Source: Entomomonas asaccharolytica (GTDB taxonomy: Bacteria > Pseudomonadota > Gammaproteobacteria > Pseudomonadales > Pseudomonadaceae). Taken from it: a stretch of DNA of 64,000 nucleotides. The position numbers and the translations under genes are program-made. A model generated the notes under the pieces. The model saw only the letters and a program-made list of their open reading frames with translations. It did no database searches and was not told the origin of the DNA. Positions 9,168 through 19,603 of this stretch are shown here, one piece after another. How positions within the stretch are numbered: position 1 is the first letter of the stretch; each line of letters opens with the position of its first letter. Location: contig NZ_CP067393.1 in NCBI RefSeq assembly GCF_016653615.1, positions 1,813,673-1,877,672 on the forward strand, read 5' to 3'.

Positions 9168-11015
9168 TTATTCGTCTAAGAACGAACGCAGATGCTCACT
9201 GCGTGTAGGATGACGTAATTTTCTTAAAGCCTTAGCTTCAATTTGTCGAATCCGTTCACGTGTTACATCAAACTGTCTACCAACCTCTTCTAAAGTATGG
9301 TCAGTATTCATATCAATACCAAAGCGCATTCTCAGTACTTTTGCTTCACGAGCAGTTAAGCCTGATAGTACTTCTCGCGTCGCTTCTTTCAAGCTTTCAG
9401 AAGTTGCGACATCAACAGGTAACTGCATGGTTGCATCTTCAATAAAATCGCCAAGATGCGAATCTTCATCATCACCAATGGGCGTTTCCATTGAGATAGG
9501 CTCTTTAGCAATTTTTAATACCTTACGGATTTTATCCTCAGGCATATCCATGCGCTCACCTAATTCTTCAGGGGTTGGCTCACGACCCATTTCTTGTAGC
9601 ATTTGACGTGAAATACGATTGAGTTTATTAATCGTTTCGATCATATGTACAGGAATACGGATGGTTCTAGCTTGGTCGGCAATTGAGCGAGTAATAGCTT
9701 GACGAATCCACCACGTAGCATAAGTTGAGAACTTATAACCACGACGGTATTCAAACTTATCCACTGCCTTCATTAGGCCAATATTACCTTCTTGAATAAG
9801 ATCTAAAAATTGTAGGCCACGGTTAGTATATTTCTTAGCAATTGAAATAACTAAACGCAAGTTTGCTTCAACCATTTCTTTCTTAGCACGACGTGTTTTA
9901 GCTTCGCCAATAGAAACACGACGGTTAATATCTTTCACTTCAGCAATCTTCAGACCTAGGTTTTCTTCAATATCCAATAACTCTTGTTGTAAAGCTTGAA
10001 TATTTTCGACTTGTTCAGCCATTGCTTCAGCATATTTACTCTTACCACTGGCAATTTTAGCCGCCCAATTCACATTGGTTTCATTGCTTGGGAAGTGGCG
10101 TAAAAAATCGGTACGTGGCATTTTGGCATTACGCACACATGCTTGCATAATCAGACGCTCACGCTTGCGCACTTCACTTAGTGCCTGACGCACCATACCT
10201 ATTACAATATCGTATTGCTTAGGCACTAGTTTAATTGGCATTAAGATATCAGCTAATAGTTGTAATTGCTCTTGTACTTTGGCTGATTTACGAGAGCTTT
10301 TTTTCATTAGCTTTTGTACTGCTGCAAACTGCTCTGCTACAGCTGTAAAACGAATTCGTGCCTCTTCTGGATCTGGTCCACTTTCACCATCACTATCGTC
10401 TGAATCTGATGCTTCTTCATCTTCATCATCTTCTAAATCATCATCTTTTGCAGCGACTTCTTTTTCTTTAATTTCTAAGGGGATTTCTTCTTCAGATAAG
10501 TCACCATTTTCTGCATCAATGTAACCAATCAATAGATCAGATAAACGGCCATTTTCTGTAGTTATGCGTTCATATTCTGCTAAAACGTGTTCTACAGGAC
10601 CAGGGAAATGCACAATAGCACTCATTACATCGCGAATACCTTCTTCAATACGTTTCGCGATTTCAATTTCACCCTCACGGGTTAACAGATCTACCGTTCC
10701 CATTTCACGCATATACATGCGCACTGGGTCTGTAGTACGACCAATATCACTTTCAACAGCCGCTAATACAGCTGCCGCTTCTTCAGCAGCTACTTCATCA
10801 GTATTGGCATCAGAGAGTAGTAAAGAATCTTCATCAGGGGCTACTTCATAAACATTAATCCCCATATCATTAATCATTCGGATGATATCTTCGACCTGCT
10901 CTGGATCTGAAATATCCTCAGGCAAATGATCATTAACATCCGCATAAGTCAAATAGCCTTGTTCACGGCCACGACTAATCAATTCTTTTAAACGGGATTG
11001 CTGGTTTTCAGACAT
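9168..11015 (-). CDS. rpoD: RNA polymerase primary sigma factor RpoD (sigma-70)
   Basis: Housekeeping sigma factor. Its 615 residues contain region 1.1 ([20 protein letters not shown]), region 1.2 with [11 protein letters not shown] near 96-106, an acidic non-conserved insert (residues about 190-215, runs of D/E), region 2 with [12 protein letters not shown] near 434-445, region 3, and region 4.2 with [20 protein letters not shown] at the C-terminus. Length and order match Pseudomonas RpoD. It follows dnaG by 84 bp on the same strand, the conserved macromolecular-synthesis operon. Confidence 0.98.
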   Translation of the reverse strand: MSENQQSRLKELISRGREQGYLTYADVNDHLPEDISDPEQVEDIIRMINDMGINVYEVAPDEDSLLLSDANTDEVAAEEAAAVLAAVESDIGRTTDPVRMYMREMGTVDLLTREGEIEIAKRIEEGIRDVMSAIVHFPGPVEHVLAEYERITTENGRLSDLLIGYIDAENGDLSEEEIPLEIKEKEVAAKDDDLEDDEDEEASDSDDSDGESGPDPEEARIRFTAVAEQFAAVQKLMKKSSRKSAKVQEQLQLLADILMPIKLVPKQYDIVIGMVRQALSEVRKRERLIMQACVRNAKMPRTDFLRHFPSNETNVNWAAKIASGKSKYAEAMAEQVENIQALQQELLDIEENLGLKIAEVKDINRRVSIGEAKTRRAKKEMVEANLRLVISIAKKYTNRGLQFLDLIQEGNIGLMKAVDKFEYRRGYKFSTYATWWIRQAITRSIADQARTIRIPVHMIETINKLNRISRQMLQEMGREPTPEELGERMDMPEDKIRKVLKIAKEPISMETPIGDDEDSHLGDFIEDATMQLPVDVATSESLKEATREVLSGLTAREAKVLRMRFGIDMNTDHTLEEVGRQFDVTRERIRQIEAKALRKLRHPTRSEHLRSFLDE

Positions 11016-11099
11016 AGGACTCTATCCAAGGTAGATCTATAGCAAAAAGAAAATTAGCTGAACAGTATAGCAGAAAATAGCCTACTAAACCAATACTAA

Positions 11100-12905
11100 T
11101 CACTTTGTCTTAGCTTTAATGGCAAGTAATTCTGTTAATTGGCTCTTTTCTTCATCTGTTAAAGCAATGCCTTTTTTAAGCAACCTATCTAACTGGGTTT
11201 CACTTTTAGTTTCATTTTGTTGCTTAATTAGTACCAATATGGCGTCTATAAACTCTTTTTCAAGGTCTCGTTCATTATTAAGTAGTTTTTCATCAGTTAA
11301 TAAATTCACTAATAACCCTGCTTTATCAAAGCTTGCTAATTTACCCATTAATTGAAAACTATTTAAATTAGGCTCTTTTTGTAAAAAAGTAATAGTTTTT
11401 AATAAAAACTTACCATAATCACTCTCAACCTCATTGAGCTCACTTATATTCTTAACCTTAGTAATTAATGTTGGCTTTTTTAATAAATGACGTAATGCCA
11501 CCAGAGCAGGCGTTACTTCAACCGTTTTATTTATTTTAGTATAAGTAGCTACTTCAAAATATTCTGTGTTAGTAGAAACATTTTTCATAGGTTGTTTTTG
11601 AGCGGACTTAATAGTCAATAAATGACTTTGATCTAACCCAGTTAGATCTTCTAATTTCTGATACATCAAAGTTTTTAAGCCACTATTAGGCATTTTCGTT
11701 AGCAACGGAGTAGCCATAGAAGCAAGATGGGCTTTTCCCTCTAAGCTATTAGGTGCAGCCTCTTCCATTAAATGACTAAAAAAGTAATCGGTTAAAGACT
11801 GTGCTTGCTGACTAATACGCGCTCGAAAAGCGTCTTCACCCTCAGCCCGTATTAAACTATCTGGATCTTCGCCATCAGGTAAAAATAGAAATCTAACCTT
11901 TTTACCATCTTGTAAATAAGGTAAGGCAGATTCTAAAGCGCGCCAAGCTGCTTTGCGACCTGCTGCATCCCCATCAAAGCAAAATAATATATTATTAACA
12001 ATACGAAAGAGTCGTTTTATATGTTCTTCTGATGTCGCTGTACCCAAGGTAGCGACACCATTACTAAAGCCAAACTGAGCCATAGCAATAACATCCATAT
12101 AACCTTCTAATACAATAATCTCGTCTAAATGGCGATTATTTTTCCTGACCTCATATAATCCATAAAGCACTTCACTTTTATGGAAAATAGGTGTTTCTGG
12201 GGAATTAAGATATTTGGGTTTATCATCGCCTAGAACCCTACCACCAAATGCTATCACCCTACCCTTAGTATCACGAATAGGAAACATTACTCTATCGCGA
12301 AAACGATCATAACGGCGGCCGTTATCAGCATTTTCTACCACCAAGCCTGCATCTATTAACAATTTCTGTTGAGCATCATCAGCATCCAAAGCTTTAATAA
12401 GGTTATCCCAACCTGGCGGCGCAAAACCTAAACCAAAATCACGGGCAATAACCCCAGTCAAACCACGCTGTTTAAAATAGTCTACTGCTATTTGTTTGGC
12501 AGGATGTGTTCTTAGTGCTTGCTGATAAAATTCAGTTGCTTTGGTTAATAGTGAATATAGGGGAGAATCTATAGATTGACGTTGCCCTTTGTGTAATGAG
12601 CCTTCCTCATAAGGAATATCCAATCCCAATTGCTTAGCTAACACTTCTACCGCTTGAGGAAAATCTAAGTGGTCATACTCCATGATAAACCCTAATGCGC
12701 TACCTGACGCTCCACAACCAAAGCAATAATAAAATTGCTTATCAGGGCTTACCGTAAAGGAAGGTGTTTTTTCATGATGAAAAGGACAACAAGCTGAATA
12801 GTTTTTACCACTTTTTTTTAGTTGAATGCGACTCCCTACCACGTCAACGACATCTACGCGATTTAATAAGTCATCAATAAACGTTTGTGGTATTAGCCCA
12901 GCCAT
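11100..12905 (-). CDS. dnaG: DNA primase
   Basis: Makes RNA primers at the replication fork with DnaB. Residues Cys40, His43, Cys61 and Cys64 form the N-terminal CHC2 zinc finger. The Toprim catalytic core follows, with EGYMDVIAM near residue 266 and FDGDAAGRKA near 312. The C-terminal part (from about residue 440) is poorly conserved, Lys/Leu-rich and shorter on motif content, as expected for the DnaB-binding helicase domain. At 601 residues it is slightly shorter than the Pseudomonas enzyme. It sits between rpsU and rpoD, with a terminator separating it from rpsU. Confidence 0.97.
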   Translation of the reverse strand: MAGLIPQTFIDDLLNRVDVVDVVGSRIQLKKSGKNYSACCPFHHEKTPSFTVSPDKQFYYCFGCGASGSALGFIMEYDHLDFPQAVEVLAKQLGLDIPYEEGSLHKGQRQSIDSPLYSLLTKATEFYQQALRTHPAKQIAVDYFKQRGLTGVIARDFGLGFAPPGWDNLIKALDADDAQQKLLIDAGLVVENADNGRRYDRFRDRVMFPIRDTKGRVIAFGGRVLGDDKPKYLNSPETPIFHKSEVLYGLYEVRKNNRHLDEIIVLEGYMDVIAMAQFGFSNGVATLGTATSEEHIKRLFRIVNNILFCFDGDAAGRKAAWRALESALPYLQDGKKVRFLFLPDGEDPDSLIRAEGEDAFRARISQQAQSLTDYFFSHLMEEAAPNSLEGKAHLASMATPLLTKMPNSGLKTLMYQKLEDLTGLDQSHLLTIKSAQKQPMKNVSTNTEYFEVATYTKINKTVEVTPALVALRHLLKKPTLITKVKNISELNEVESDYGKFLLKTITFLQKEPNLNSFQLMGKLASFDKAGLLVNLLTDEKLLNNERDLEKEFIDAILVLIKQQNETKSETQLDRLLKKGIALTDEEKSQLTELLAIKAKTK

Positions 12906-12934
12906 AGTTTCTTATTTTACCAAATCTGAAAAAT

Positions 12935-12969
12935 AAAAACTCCATCCTAATGGCTAGGATGGAGTTTTT
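12935..12969 (-). terminator. Terminator between rpsU and dnaG
   Basis: Perfect 15-bp inverted repeat AAAAACTCCATCCTA / TAGGATGGAGTTTTT with a 5-nt loop. An rpsU-dnaG intercistronic terminator is a known trait of this operon, giving more S21 than primase. Confidence 0.88.
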
Positions 12970-13021
12970 AAGAATTATTATTGAAATTCAAGCTTATTAA
13001 AGCTTAAATTTTAACGATCAA

Positions 13022-13237
13022 TTAATAATTGTGTTTTGCTGGACGTTGCTCACGCGAAACTTTCTTCGCATGACGCTTAACAGCTGCTGCCTTTTTACGC
13101 TTACGTTCAGCCGTAGGTTTTTCATAAAATTCACGACTACGGACATCAGCCAATACACCAGCTTTCTCACAAGCGCGCTTGAAACGACGTAATGCTACAT
13201 CGAAAGGTTCATTTTCTTTGACTTTAACAGCAGGCAT
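13022..13237 (-). CDS. rpsU: 30S ribosomal protein S21
   Basis: 71-residue basic ribosomal protein: [25 protein letters not shown], then a very basic C-terminal helix rich in Arg/Lys. The length is standard. It is the first gene of the rpsU-dnaG-rpoD run, read leftwards. It helps mRNA binding in initiation on the 30S subunit. Confidence 0.98.
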   Translation of the reverse strand: MPAVKVKENEPFDVALRRFKRACEKAGVLADVRSREFYEKPTAERKRKKAAAVKRHAKKVSREQRPAKHNY

Positions 13238-13354
13238 TCAGGTCTTACCTTTAATAAACAGTTAATAATTCGTTGATAAATAGTACTTATAATAAGTACC
13301 CAGTTAAATGAAAGTCGCAATACTACTATTTTTTGCTTGGCTAAGCAAGTTTTT

Positions 13355-13756
13355 CTATATATTTTTTGGCAATGATTTAAAAAGGAAAAAAATACAGAAG
13401 CTAAACAATACAATATCTACAAGCAACATAACCACTGATGACCAATGATGATACCCATCTACCAATAAACTAAAAGACAGCCCTGCAATTAATCCTGTTA
13501 CAACCACTAGTTCAACATTTAATAAAATATGGACATGTGACTTGGAAAAGCAACCATATATAAATAATGATCCAAGCGCTAAATATATACCCATAAGGGT
13601 TCGAAAGATATGTAACTCACTACCATTAATGGAAGCATTAAATAATTTGCTTAAATATCCTTCGCTTGGTAACCCTACCATCAACCCTAAAACTATAAAA
13701 ATAATACCTGATATAGCTAAAAAAATTTGCGCCGCTTTGTCTTTTATTACAATCAT
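13355..13756 (-). CDS. DUF4345-type membrane protein
   Basis: 133 residues with four hydrophobic segments (about 12-30, 50-68, 76-95 and 108-128). The sequence 'GLPSEGYLSKLFN', followed by 'ELHIFRTLMGIYLALGSLF', fits the DUF4345 family of small inner-membrane proteins of unknown role. It lies 26 bp downstream of prmB on the same strand and may be cotranscribed with it. Confidence 0.7.
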   Translation of the reverse strand: MIVIKDKAAQIFLAISGIIFIVLGLMVGLPSEGYLSKLFNASINGSELHIFRTLMGIYLALGSLFIYGCFSKSHVHILLNVELVVVTGLIAGLSFSLLVDGYHHWSSVVMLLVDIVLFSFCIFFLFKSLPKNI

Positions 13757-13782
13757 TTACAACTCTACTATTACATCAAACG

Positions 13783-14697
13783 CTATAGCAACTCTTCAAA
13801 AGCTGATTGGTAAGCTACACACTGCTGTGCTGTTAATAAAAATACACCATGCCCGCCTTGTGCAAACTCTAACCATGTAAAATCTATTTCAGGATATAAT
13901 TCCTTAACATGTACTTCACTATTACCAACCTCTACAATCAAGATACCTTGTTCTGTAAGATGATTTGCAGCCTCTGCCAAGATAACTTTAACAATATCTA
14001 AGCCATCTTCCCCTGCAGCTAGGCCTAATTCTGGCTCATGTTGAAATTCTGGTGGAATATCTGCCATATCCTCTGCATCAACATAGGGAGGATTACATAC
14101 AATTAAATCAAAACGTTGTTTGGGTAAACTATCGAAACAATCACCTTGTACGGTATATACCCTATTATCAAGGTGATAACGCTCGATATTTAAATTAGCC
14201 ACCTCTAACGCTTCAAATGATAGGTCTGCCAAGATTACCTCAGCTTTAGTAAATTGCTGCGCACAAGCAATACCTATGCACCCTGAGCCACAGCACAAGT
14301 CTAAAATACGCTTGGGTGTAGATATGAGGTAAGGTTTAAATTGATTTAAAATTAGTTCGGCAATGGGTGATCTTGGTATCAACACCCTTTCATCAACATA
14401 AAATGGTCGCCCACAAAACCATGCTTCACCGAGTAAATAAGCCGTAGGAATTCTTTTTTCAATCCGCTCATTAATTAAACTGGTTAGCTCTGCTTGTTCC
14501 TCTTGCTCTAAGCGGCAATTCAAATAAGTATCTGGCAAATCAAAGGGTAAACTTAAATACCCTAAAACCAATTGCCGAGCATCATCCCATGCATTATCAG
14601 TACCATGACCAAAGAATAAATCATGTTGATGAAACTGGGTAACTGACCAACGAATATAATCTTTTATCGTTAATAAGTTTGAAGTTTTAGGTAGCAT
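13783..14697 (-). CDS. prmB: Ribosomal protein L3 glutamine methyltransferase PrmB
   Basis: SAM-dependent methylase of the HemK family that modifies a Gln of ribosomal protein L3. The 304-residue protein has an N-terminal helical domain, the SAM-binding motif [13 protein letters not shown] near residue 136, and [10 protein letters not shown] near residue 204, the Gln-binding NPPY motif. '[15 protein letters not shown]' after it is characteristic of PrmB rather than PrmC. It is divergent from pyrC across 151 bp. Confidence 0.93.
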   Translation of the reverse strand: MLPKTSNLLTIKDYIRWSVTQFHQHDLFFGHGTDNAWDDARQLVLGYLSLPFDLPDTYLNCRLEQEEQAELTSLINERIEKRIPTAYLLGEAWFCGRPFYVDERVLIPRSPIAELILNQFKPYLISTPKRILDLCCGSGCIGIACAQQFTKAEVILADLSFEALEVANLNIERYHLDNRVYTVQGDCFDSLPKQRFDLIVCNPPYVDAEDMADIPPEFQHEPELGLAAGEDGLDIVKVILAEAANHLTEQGILIVEVGNSEVHVKELYPEIDFTWLEFAQGGHGVFLLTAQQCVAYQSAFEELL

Positions 14698-14848
14698 TTA
14701 ATACAACCTTTAAATGAGAGACAATGAATAATATAATAGAATAAACCACCTACTAACACTATTTTTAATAAAAAAATAGCTTTTTAATATGTTTTATCAG
14801 TTTTTTTACGGTAACATATTCCACCAATATTGTTACTAGGATCCATTT

Positions 14849-15904
14849 ATGCAAGACCAAATAACCATTATTCGTCCTGATGATTGGCATATTCATCTAC
14901 GAGATGGTGTCGCATTACAACAAACAGTAAAAGATGCGGCTAGTCAGTTTGCACGTGCTATTGTGATGCCAAACTTAGTTCCACCTGTCAAAAATGCACA
15001 ACAAGCTAGAGACTACCAACAACGCATTCTTGCTGCCATTCCTAGTGGCAAACAATTTGAACCCTTAATGACGCTCTATTTAACAGATAACACCACTATT
15101 GAAGATATAAAAACAGCTAAAGCTAGTGGTATTGTTTATGCTGCAAAATTATACCCCGCTGGAGCTACCACCAACTCTGACTCTGGCGTCACCTCATTAG
15201 AAGTTATCTACCCTATTTTAGAATGCATGGCTGAACAAGGGCTTCCACTGTTATTGCATGGTGAAATTACACGTCCTGAAATAGATATCTTCGATCGTGA
15301 AAAATACTTTATTGATGAACATTTAACTAAATTAGTTAAACATTTTCCTGATCTAAAAATAGTATTAGAGCATATCACTACACAAGACGCGGTTGAATTT
15401 GTAAAACAAACAGCTAATAACATAGCGGCAACGATTACCGCCCATCACTTACTTTATAACCGTAATCATATGTTAGTCGGTGGTATTCGTCCCCATTATT
15501 ACTGCTTACCCATTTTAAAGCGAAATAGTCATCAACAAGCACTGATAGCCGCGGCAACTAGTGGTAATCCAAAATTCTTTTTAGGAACAGACTCTGCCCC
15601 TCATGCTACGCAGACAAAAGAGGCAACATGCGGTTGTGCTGGTTGTTATACGGCATTTGCCGCTATTGAGCTGTATACAGAAGCGTTTGATCAAGCAGAT
15701 GCATTAGATAAACTAGAAAATTTTACCAGTCGTTTTGGTCCTAATTTCTACAACCTACCTGTTAATAGCGATACAATCACTTTAATACGCAAGAAATGGA
15801 CTGCACCAAGCTCATTACCCTTTGGTGATAACCAATTAACCCCACTACGTGCTGGAGAAGCCATACACTGGCAATATTTGAATGAGAACAACAATGGCAA
15901 ATGA
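14849..15904 (+). CDS. pyrC: Dihydroorotase (class II)
   Basis: Cyclises carbamoyl-aspartate to dihydroorotate in pyrimidine synthesis. Metal ligands are visible: HIH at residues 14-16, Lys100 in AAKLYPAG (carboxylated), His137, His175 and catalytic Asp248 in GTDSAPH. At 351 residues it is close to E. coli PyrC. AGGATCC precedes ATG 14849. Its end overlaps the start of rnt, so the two are one transcription unit, as in Pseudomonas. Confidence 0.97.
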   Translation: MQDQITIIRPDDWHIHLRDGVALQQTVKDAASQFARAIVMPNLVPPVKNAQQARDYQQRILAAIPSGKQFEPLMTLYLTDNTTIEDIKTAKASGIVYAAKLYPAGATTNSDSGVTSLEVIYPILECMAEQGLPLLLHGEITRPEIDIFDREKYFIDEHLTKLVKHFPDLKIVLEHITTQDAVEFVKQTANNIAATITAHHLLYNRNHMLVGGIRPHYYCLPILKRNSHQQALIAAATSGNPKFFLGTDSAPHATQTKEATCGCAGCYTAFAAIELYTEAFDQADALDKLENFTSRFGPNFYNLPVNSDTITLIRKKWTAPSSLPFGDNQLTPLRAGEAIHWQYLNENNNGK

Positions 15905-16562
15905 GTATATGGATAACCATTTTGAGGAAACTAAACAAACTAGCCAAAAACACCCAATGGCGCAACGTTTTCGTGGCTATTTACCGGTTGTAGTTGATGT
16001 TGAAACAGGTGGTTTTAATGCCACAACAGATGCATTACTTGAAATAGCAGCAACCACTATTAGCATGGATGACAATGGTCTTCTTTATCCTGAACATAGT
16101 TATTTCTATCGTATTGAGCCTTTTGAAGGAGCCAATATTGAAGCCAGTGCTTTAGAGTTTACAGGTATAAAGCTTGATCATCCATTACGCATTACGGTTA
16201 CTGAAGAATTTGCTTTAACTGAAATTTTTCGTGGAATACGCAAATCGTTAAAAGCCAATGATTGTAAACGCGCTATTTTAGTAGGCCATAACAGCAGTTT
16301 TGATTTAGGTTTTTTAAATGCTGCGATTACCCGTACCGATATAAAACGCAATCCTTTCCATCCTTTCTCAAGCTTTGACACAGCTACTTTAGCAGGCCTT
16401 GCTTATGGCCAAACAGTATTAGCGAAAGCTTGTGAAGCCTCAGGGATTGAATTTAACCAGAAAGAAGCTCACTCCGCTCGTTATGACACAGAAAAAACAG
16501 CAGAACTATTTTGTAATATAGTAAATTTATGGAAAGAAATAGGTGGTTGGCATAACTATTAA
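15894..16562 (+). CDS. rnt: Ribonuclease T
   Basis: DEDD-family 3'-5' exoribonuclease that trims tRNA CCA ends and stable RNA precursors. Motifs present: Exo I VDVETGGF, Exo [14 protein letters not shown], Exo [17 protein letters not shown]. Starts at 15882, 15894 or 15909 are all in frame; I prefer ATG 15894 ([12 protein letters not shown]), which overlaps the pyrC stop and gives the length seen in pseudomonads, but this is not certain. Confidence 0.95.
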   Translation: MANEYMDNHFEETKQTSQKHPMAQRFRGYLPVVVDVETGGFNATTDALLEIAATTISMDDNGLLYPEHSYFYRIEPFEGANIEASALEFTGIKLDHPLRITVTEEFALTEIFRGIRKSLKANDCKRAILVGHNSSFDLGFLNAAITRTDIKRNPFHPFSSFDTATLAGLAYGQTVLAKACEASGIEFNQKEAHSARYDTEKTAELFCNIVNLWKEIGGWHNY

Positions 16563-16578
16563 TGCTTTTATTGCTTAT

Positions 16579-16606
16579 ATCCTCTCTTGCAACAGCATTA
16601 GAGGAT
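16579..16606. terminator. Weak hairpin between convergent rnt and the DUF1992 gene
   Basis: Stem ATCCTCT / AGAGGAT with a 14-nt loop and an AT-rich flank. It is placed where a shared terminator would be expected, but the T tract is poor. Confidence 0.3.
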
Positions 16607-16619
16607 TATAAAATCTCGT

Positions 16620-16991
16620 TTATTTAACTGTTATTAATGCCCTTACAAGCTTAGTTTTATATTTACTCTGTAAGAAATTTGTATTAATACCTGCCAGCTT
16701 CATTTTTAATTCCAGTTTTTCTAGCTCTCTTGCTTTTAAAGTAAATTCTTCTGAGTCCTCTTCTACGGTTTCCAATAAATCTACAAGTTCTAAAGCCCGT
16801 TTGCGATCCTCTAGTTCTGCGGGTAAAAAGCCTGAATTCTTTAGTATTCGATAAGCCGCTTTAAGTTGTGGTGGTACATGGCTATCATCATCAATAGTTA
16901 AAGGCTTGCCTTGCCCTGATAAATTATCTAGCTCATCTTTTTCAATGGCTTGCAAAATATGCTTTTCTGCCCAATCATCAATAATAGACAT
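16620..16991 (-). CDS. DUF1992 (DnaJ-homologue-domain, YhdN-like) protein
   Basis: 123 residues. The opening 'IDDWAEKHILQAIEKDELDNLSGQGKPL' is the hallmark of the DUF1992 family, small helical proteins annotated as DnaJ homologue subfamily C member 28-like. There is no J-domain HPD motif. The function is unknown. It begins 6 bp after the HAD phosphatase gene, so it is cotranscribed with it. Confidence 0.85.
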   Translation of the reverse strand: MSIIDDWAEKHILQAIEKDELDNLSGQGKPLTIDDDSHVPPQLKAAYRILKNSGFLPAELEDRKRALELVDLLETVEEDSEEFTLKARELEKLELKMKLAGINTNFLQSKYKTKLVRALITVK

Positions 16992-16997
16992 GCTACT

Positions 16998-17609
16998 TTA
17001 CGACTGCTGTAGATCGTTTAATAAATGTTGGCAATTTGGATAGTACCAATCAACCAATTCAGGCCATGCATTATTAGGATAGTTTACTAAAATAGTATGA
17101 GTACCTGCATTTTTACCACTGGCTAGATCATGCAGAAAATCACCTATAATTAACATATTGTCAGGAGCTACTTGCCATCTATCAGCTAATTTCAACATAC
17201 CATCAGGTGATGGTTTAGGTTGCGCCTCATTACGTCCTAACACAAGATCTTTAGTAAAGAACTGATCCAAGCCTATTGCTTGCAGAGTTATATAAGCAAG
17301 TTGTTGGTCATTTCTGGTTAAAATAGCCAGTTGATAGTCTTGCTCTTTTAAAAATTTTACTAACTCTACAGAACCTAAAGCAGGCTTCGCATTTTCAGCC
17401 AGTTCTTTTTCATGCTCTATTAACCAAGCATTTTTTTCTGCTTTCTCTTGCTCTGGTAATGATGCTAGATGAGCAAGAATATCAGCTTCTGGCGGAATAC
17501 CTAAAGCTTTACGAATGGCAGGAAAATCATGGACAGCTTGCGTTAATGTGCCATCCATATCAAATACCCAATATTTGATCGCTTTAGGTTTCTTCTGTTT
17601 AATTACCAT
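16998..17609 (-). CDS. HAD-superfamily phosphatase (subfamily IA)
   Basis: 203 residues. Motif I is FDMDGTLTQ near residue 16 (nucleophile Asp and acid/base Asp), motif II LAILTRN near 95, motif III Lys in AQPKPSPDGM and motif IV IIGDFLHDLASG. The helical cap between motifs I and II makes it subfamily IA, like phosphoglycolate phosphatases and YjjG-type nucleotidases. The substrate is unknown. It is first of a two-gene unit with the DUF1992 gene. Confidence 0.87.
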   Translation of the reverse strand: MVIKQKKPKAIKYWVFDMDGTLTQAVHDFPAIRKALGIPPEADILAHLASLPEQEKAEKNAWLIEHEKELAENAKPALGSVELVKFLKEQDYQLAILTRNDQQLAYITLQAIGLDQFFTKDLVLGRNEAQPKPSPDGMLKLADRWQVAPDNMLIIGDFLHDLASGKNAGTHTILVNYPNNAWPELVDWYYPNCQHLLNDLQQS

Positions 17610-17721
17610 AACTATTTCTCTTTTAACAACTTTATGGGTGATAGCTTGTCTATTATCACTTATAATCTGGCGTCCATTGTATCACCACCTTTTTAATAAA
17701 TAATCGATTTGTTATAAACCA

Positions 17722-18582
17722 ATGTTTTACCTTATTATTGTTACAATTTTATGGGCTTTCTCATTTAGCCTAATAGGTGAATATTTAGCTGGCAGTGTAG
17801 ATAGTTACTTTGCGGTAGTAACTCGTATCTCATTGGCTGCTTTAGTATTTTTACCTATCACCCAATGGCGTGGTATAGCAAAACCTTTTATTAAAGGGGT
17901 GATGATTTGTGGTGCTTTGCAGTTTGGCATTACTTATGTTTGTTTATACTTAAGCTTCTCCATGCTCACAGTGCCTGAAGTATTGCTGTTTACCATTCTA
18001 ACACCGCTCCATATTACGCTAATTGATGACCTGTTAAATCGTCGTTTTCAAGCTTGGGCATTATTAGCTGCTTTAGTTGCTGTATTTGGCGCAGGGATTA
18101 TCCGATATGATGCCGTAAGCCAAAATTTTCTGGTGGGATTTTTATTATTACAAGTAGCCAATTTCACCTTTGCAGCAGGCCAAGTTTATTATAAGTTTTT
18201 AGTTAAACATTATCCATCCTCCGTGCCACAATACAAACGCTGGGGCTATTTTTATATTGGTGGTTTTCTAGTAGCCTTGCCTGCTTTTTTGTTATTAGGA
18301 AATGCCGCCACCATTCCCCAAATTAGCACAACACAATGGGCTATTCTAGCTTGGTTAGGGCTTGCCGCCTCTGCCTTAGGCATGTATTGGTGGAACAAAG
18401 GCGCTTGTCAAGTGGATGCAGGTACGTTAGGCATAATGAATAACGCACTTATTCCCGCAGGTTTAATTGTTAATATTATTATTTGGAACCATAATGCAGA
18501 TATTTTGCGATTAATGCTAGGCGGGAGTATTATTGCAAGCTCTTTGTGGATTAATAAGCTAGGTAGAAATAGGACTTTATAA
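17722..18582 (+). CDS. EamA-family (drug/metabolite transporter) carrier
   Basis: 286 residues, about ten hydrophobic segments in two EamA repeats. It starts at the first membrane helix (MFYLIIVTILWAFSFSLIGEYL). 'YNxxVSQNF' and 'WNKGACQVDAGTLGIMNNALIPAG' near the second repeat are typical of this group. It is predicted to export amino acids or other metabolites across the inner membrane; the substrate cannot be told. Its stop and the ATG of the following rarD-like gene overlap by one base (TAATG). Confidence 0.85.
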   Translation: MFYLIIVTILWAFSFSLIGEYLAGSVDSYFAVVTRISLAALVFLPITQWRGIAKPFIKGVMICGALQFGITYVCLYLSFSMLTVPEVLLFTILTPLHITLIDDLLNRRFQAWALLAALVAVFGAGIIRYDAVSQNFLVGFLLLQVANFTFAAGQVYYKFLVKHYPSSVPQYKRWGYFYIGGFLVALPAFLLLGNAATIPQISTTQWAILAWLGLAASALGMYWWNKGACQVDAGTLGIMNNALIPAGLIVNIIIWNHNADILRLMLGGSIIASSLWINKLGRNRTL

Positions 18583-19490
18583 TGGAACTTTCTAAGAAAG
18601 GCATGGCACTTTCAATACTTGCTTCTGTTTTATTTGCCTGCTTACCTGCTTATTTTTTATGGCTATTGCCATTAACAGCTACGCAAATCCTTGCATTACG
18701 TATCTTTTGGACTTTTTTTGCTTTATTACTATTATTAATTATTACTAAGCAAACGGCTGTCTTTCAAGCAACAGTTAAACGCTTAACCAGTAATCCTAAG
18801 CTAATTATAGTATTAATCTTCTGCGCCATTATGAGCACAACCCACCAAGCTTTTTTTGTTTGGGGGCCGATTGCAAATATTATGCTTGATGTCTCCTTAG
18901 GTTATTTTTTAGCGCCATTAGTATTAGTTGTTTGTGGTCGGTTTATCTATAAAGAAACCATGCGCCCTTTACAATTAATCGCGATTATTTTAGCAGTTAT
19001 TGGGGTAGCTCATCAGTTATGGGTGGCACATTCACTGTCATGGGTAACAGCAATTATTGCTACCACTTATCCATTGTATATTATCTTAAGGCGTTGGTTA
19101 CAAATTCAACCCATTCCGGGTTATCTACTAGAAATGGGCATTATTTTACCTTTGGCTATCGTAACTATTATTTACACAAATCCATTTAGTACTTTACAAG
19201 CTAGACCTGTATTATGGCTACTAGCGCCAGGATTAGGGTTATTAACAGCCATAGCACTAGCTACTTTATTAGCCTCTAGCCGTTTATTGCCTGTAACGCT
19301 ATTTGGAATTCTCAGTTATGTTGAGCCCGCTCTATTATTTGCTTTTGCAATAATTATTTTAAGAGAACCTCTCACCCAAACTGATTTATGGACATATATT
19401 CCTATTTGGTTAGCCATTTTATTTGTTATCATAGACAGTTTATTCATATTAAGAAAACAAATGGCTAAAACTGCAATAGCACGCCAGTAA
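18582..19490 (+). CDS. rarD: EamA-family transporter, RarD type
   Basis: 302 residues, ten predicted membrane segments. The N-terminus 'KGMALSILASVLFACLPAYFLWL' followed by 'LRIFWTFFALLLLL' and, later, 'YPLYIILRRWLQIQ' and 'GILSYVEPALLFAFA' match the RarD branch of EamA exporters. The substrate is unknown. It is translationally coupled to the preceding EamA gene, giving a pair of related carriers, possibly from an old duplication. Confidence 0.8.
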   Translation: MELSKKGMALSILASVLFACLPAYFLWLLPLTATQILALRIFWTFFALLLLLIITKQTAVFQATVKRLTSNPKLIIVLIFCAIMSTTHQAFFVWGPIANIMLDVSLGYFLAPLVLVVCGRFIYKETMRPLQLIAIILAVIGVAHQLWVAHSLSWVTAIIATTYPLYIILRRWLQIQPIPGYLLEMGIILPLAIVTIIYTNPFSTLQARPVLWLLAPGLGLLTAIALATLLASSRLLPVTLFGILSYVEPALLFAFAIIILREPLTQTDLWTYIPIWLAILFVIIDSLFILRKQMAKTAIARQ

Positions 19491-19603
19491 ACTTAATTAT
19501 TAATTAATTTAACTCTACTGCTGATATCGTTCGTTGCACAAAATAGGATATTAGGTAAAATCAGCAACTCTATTTAACAATTGATGGGAAATAAAATATT
19601 GTT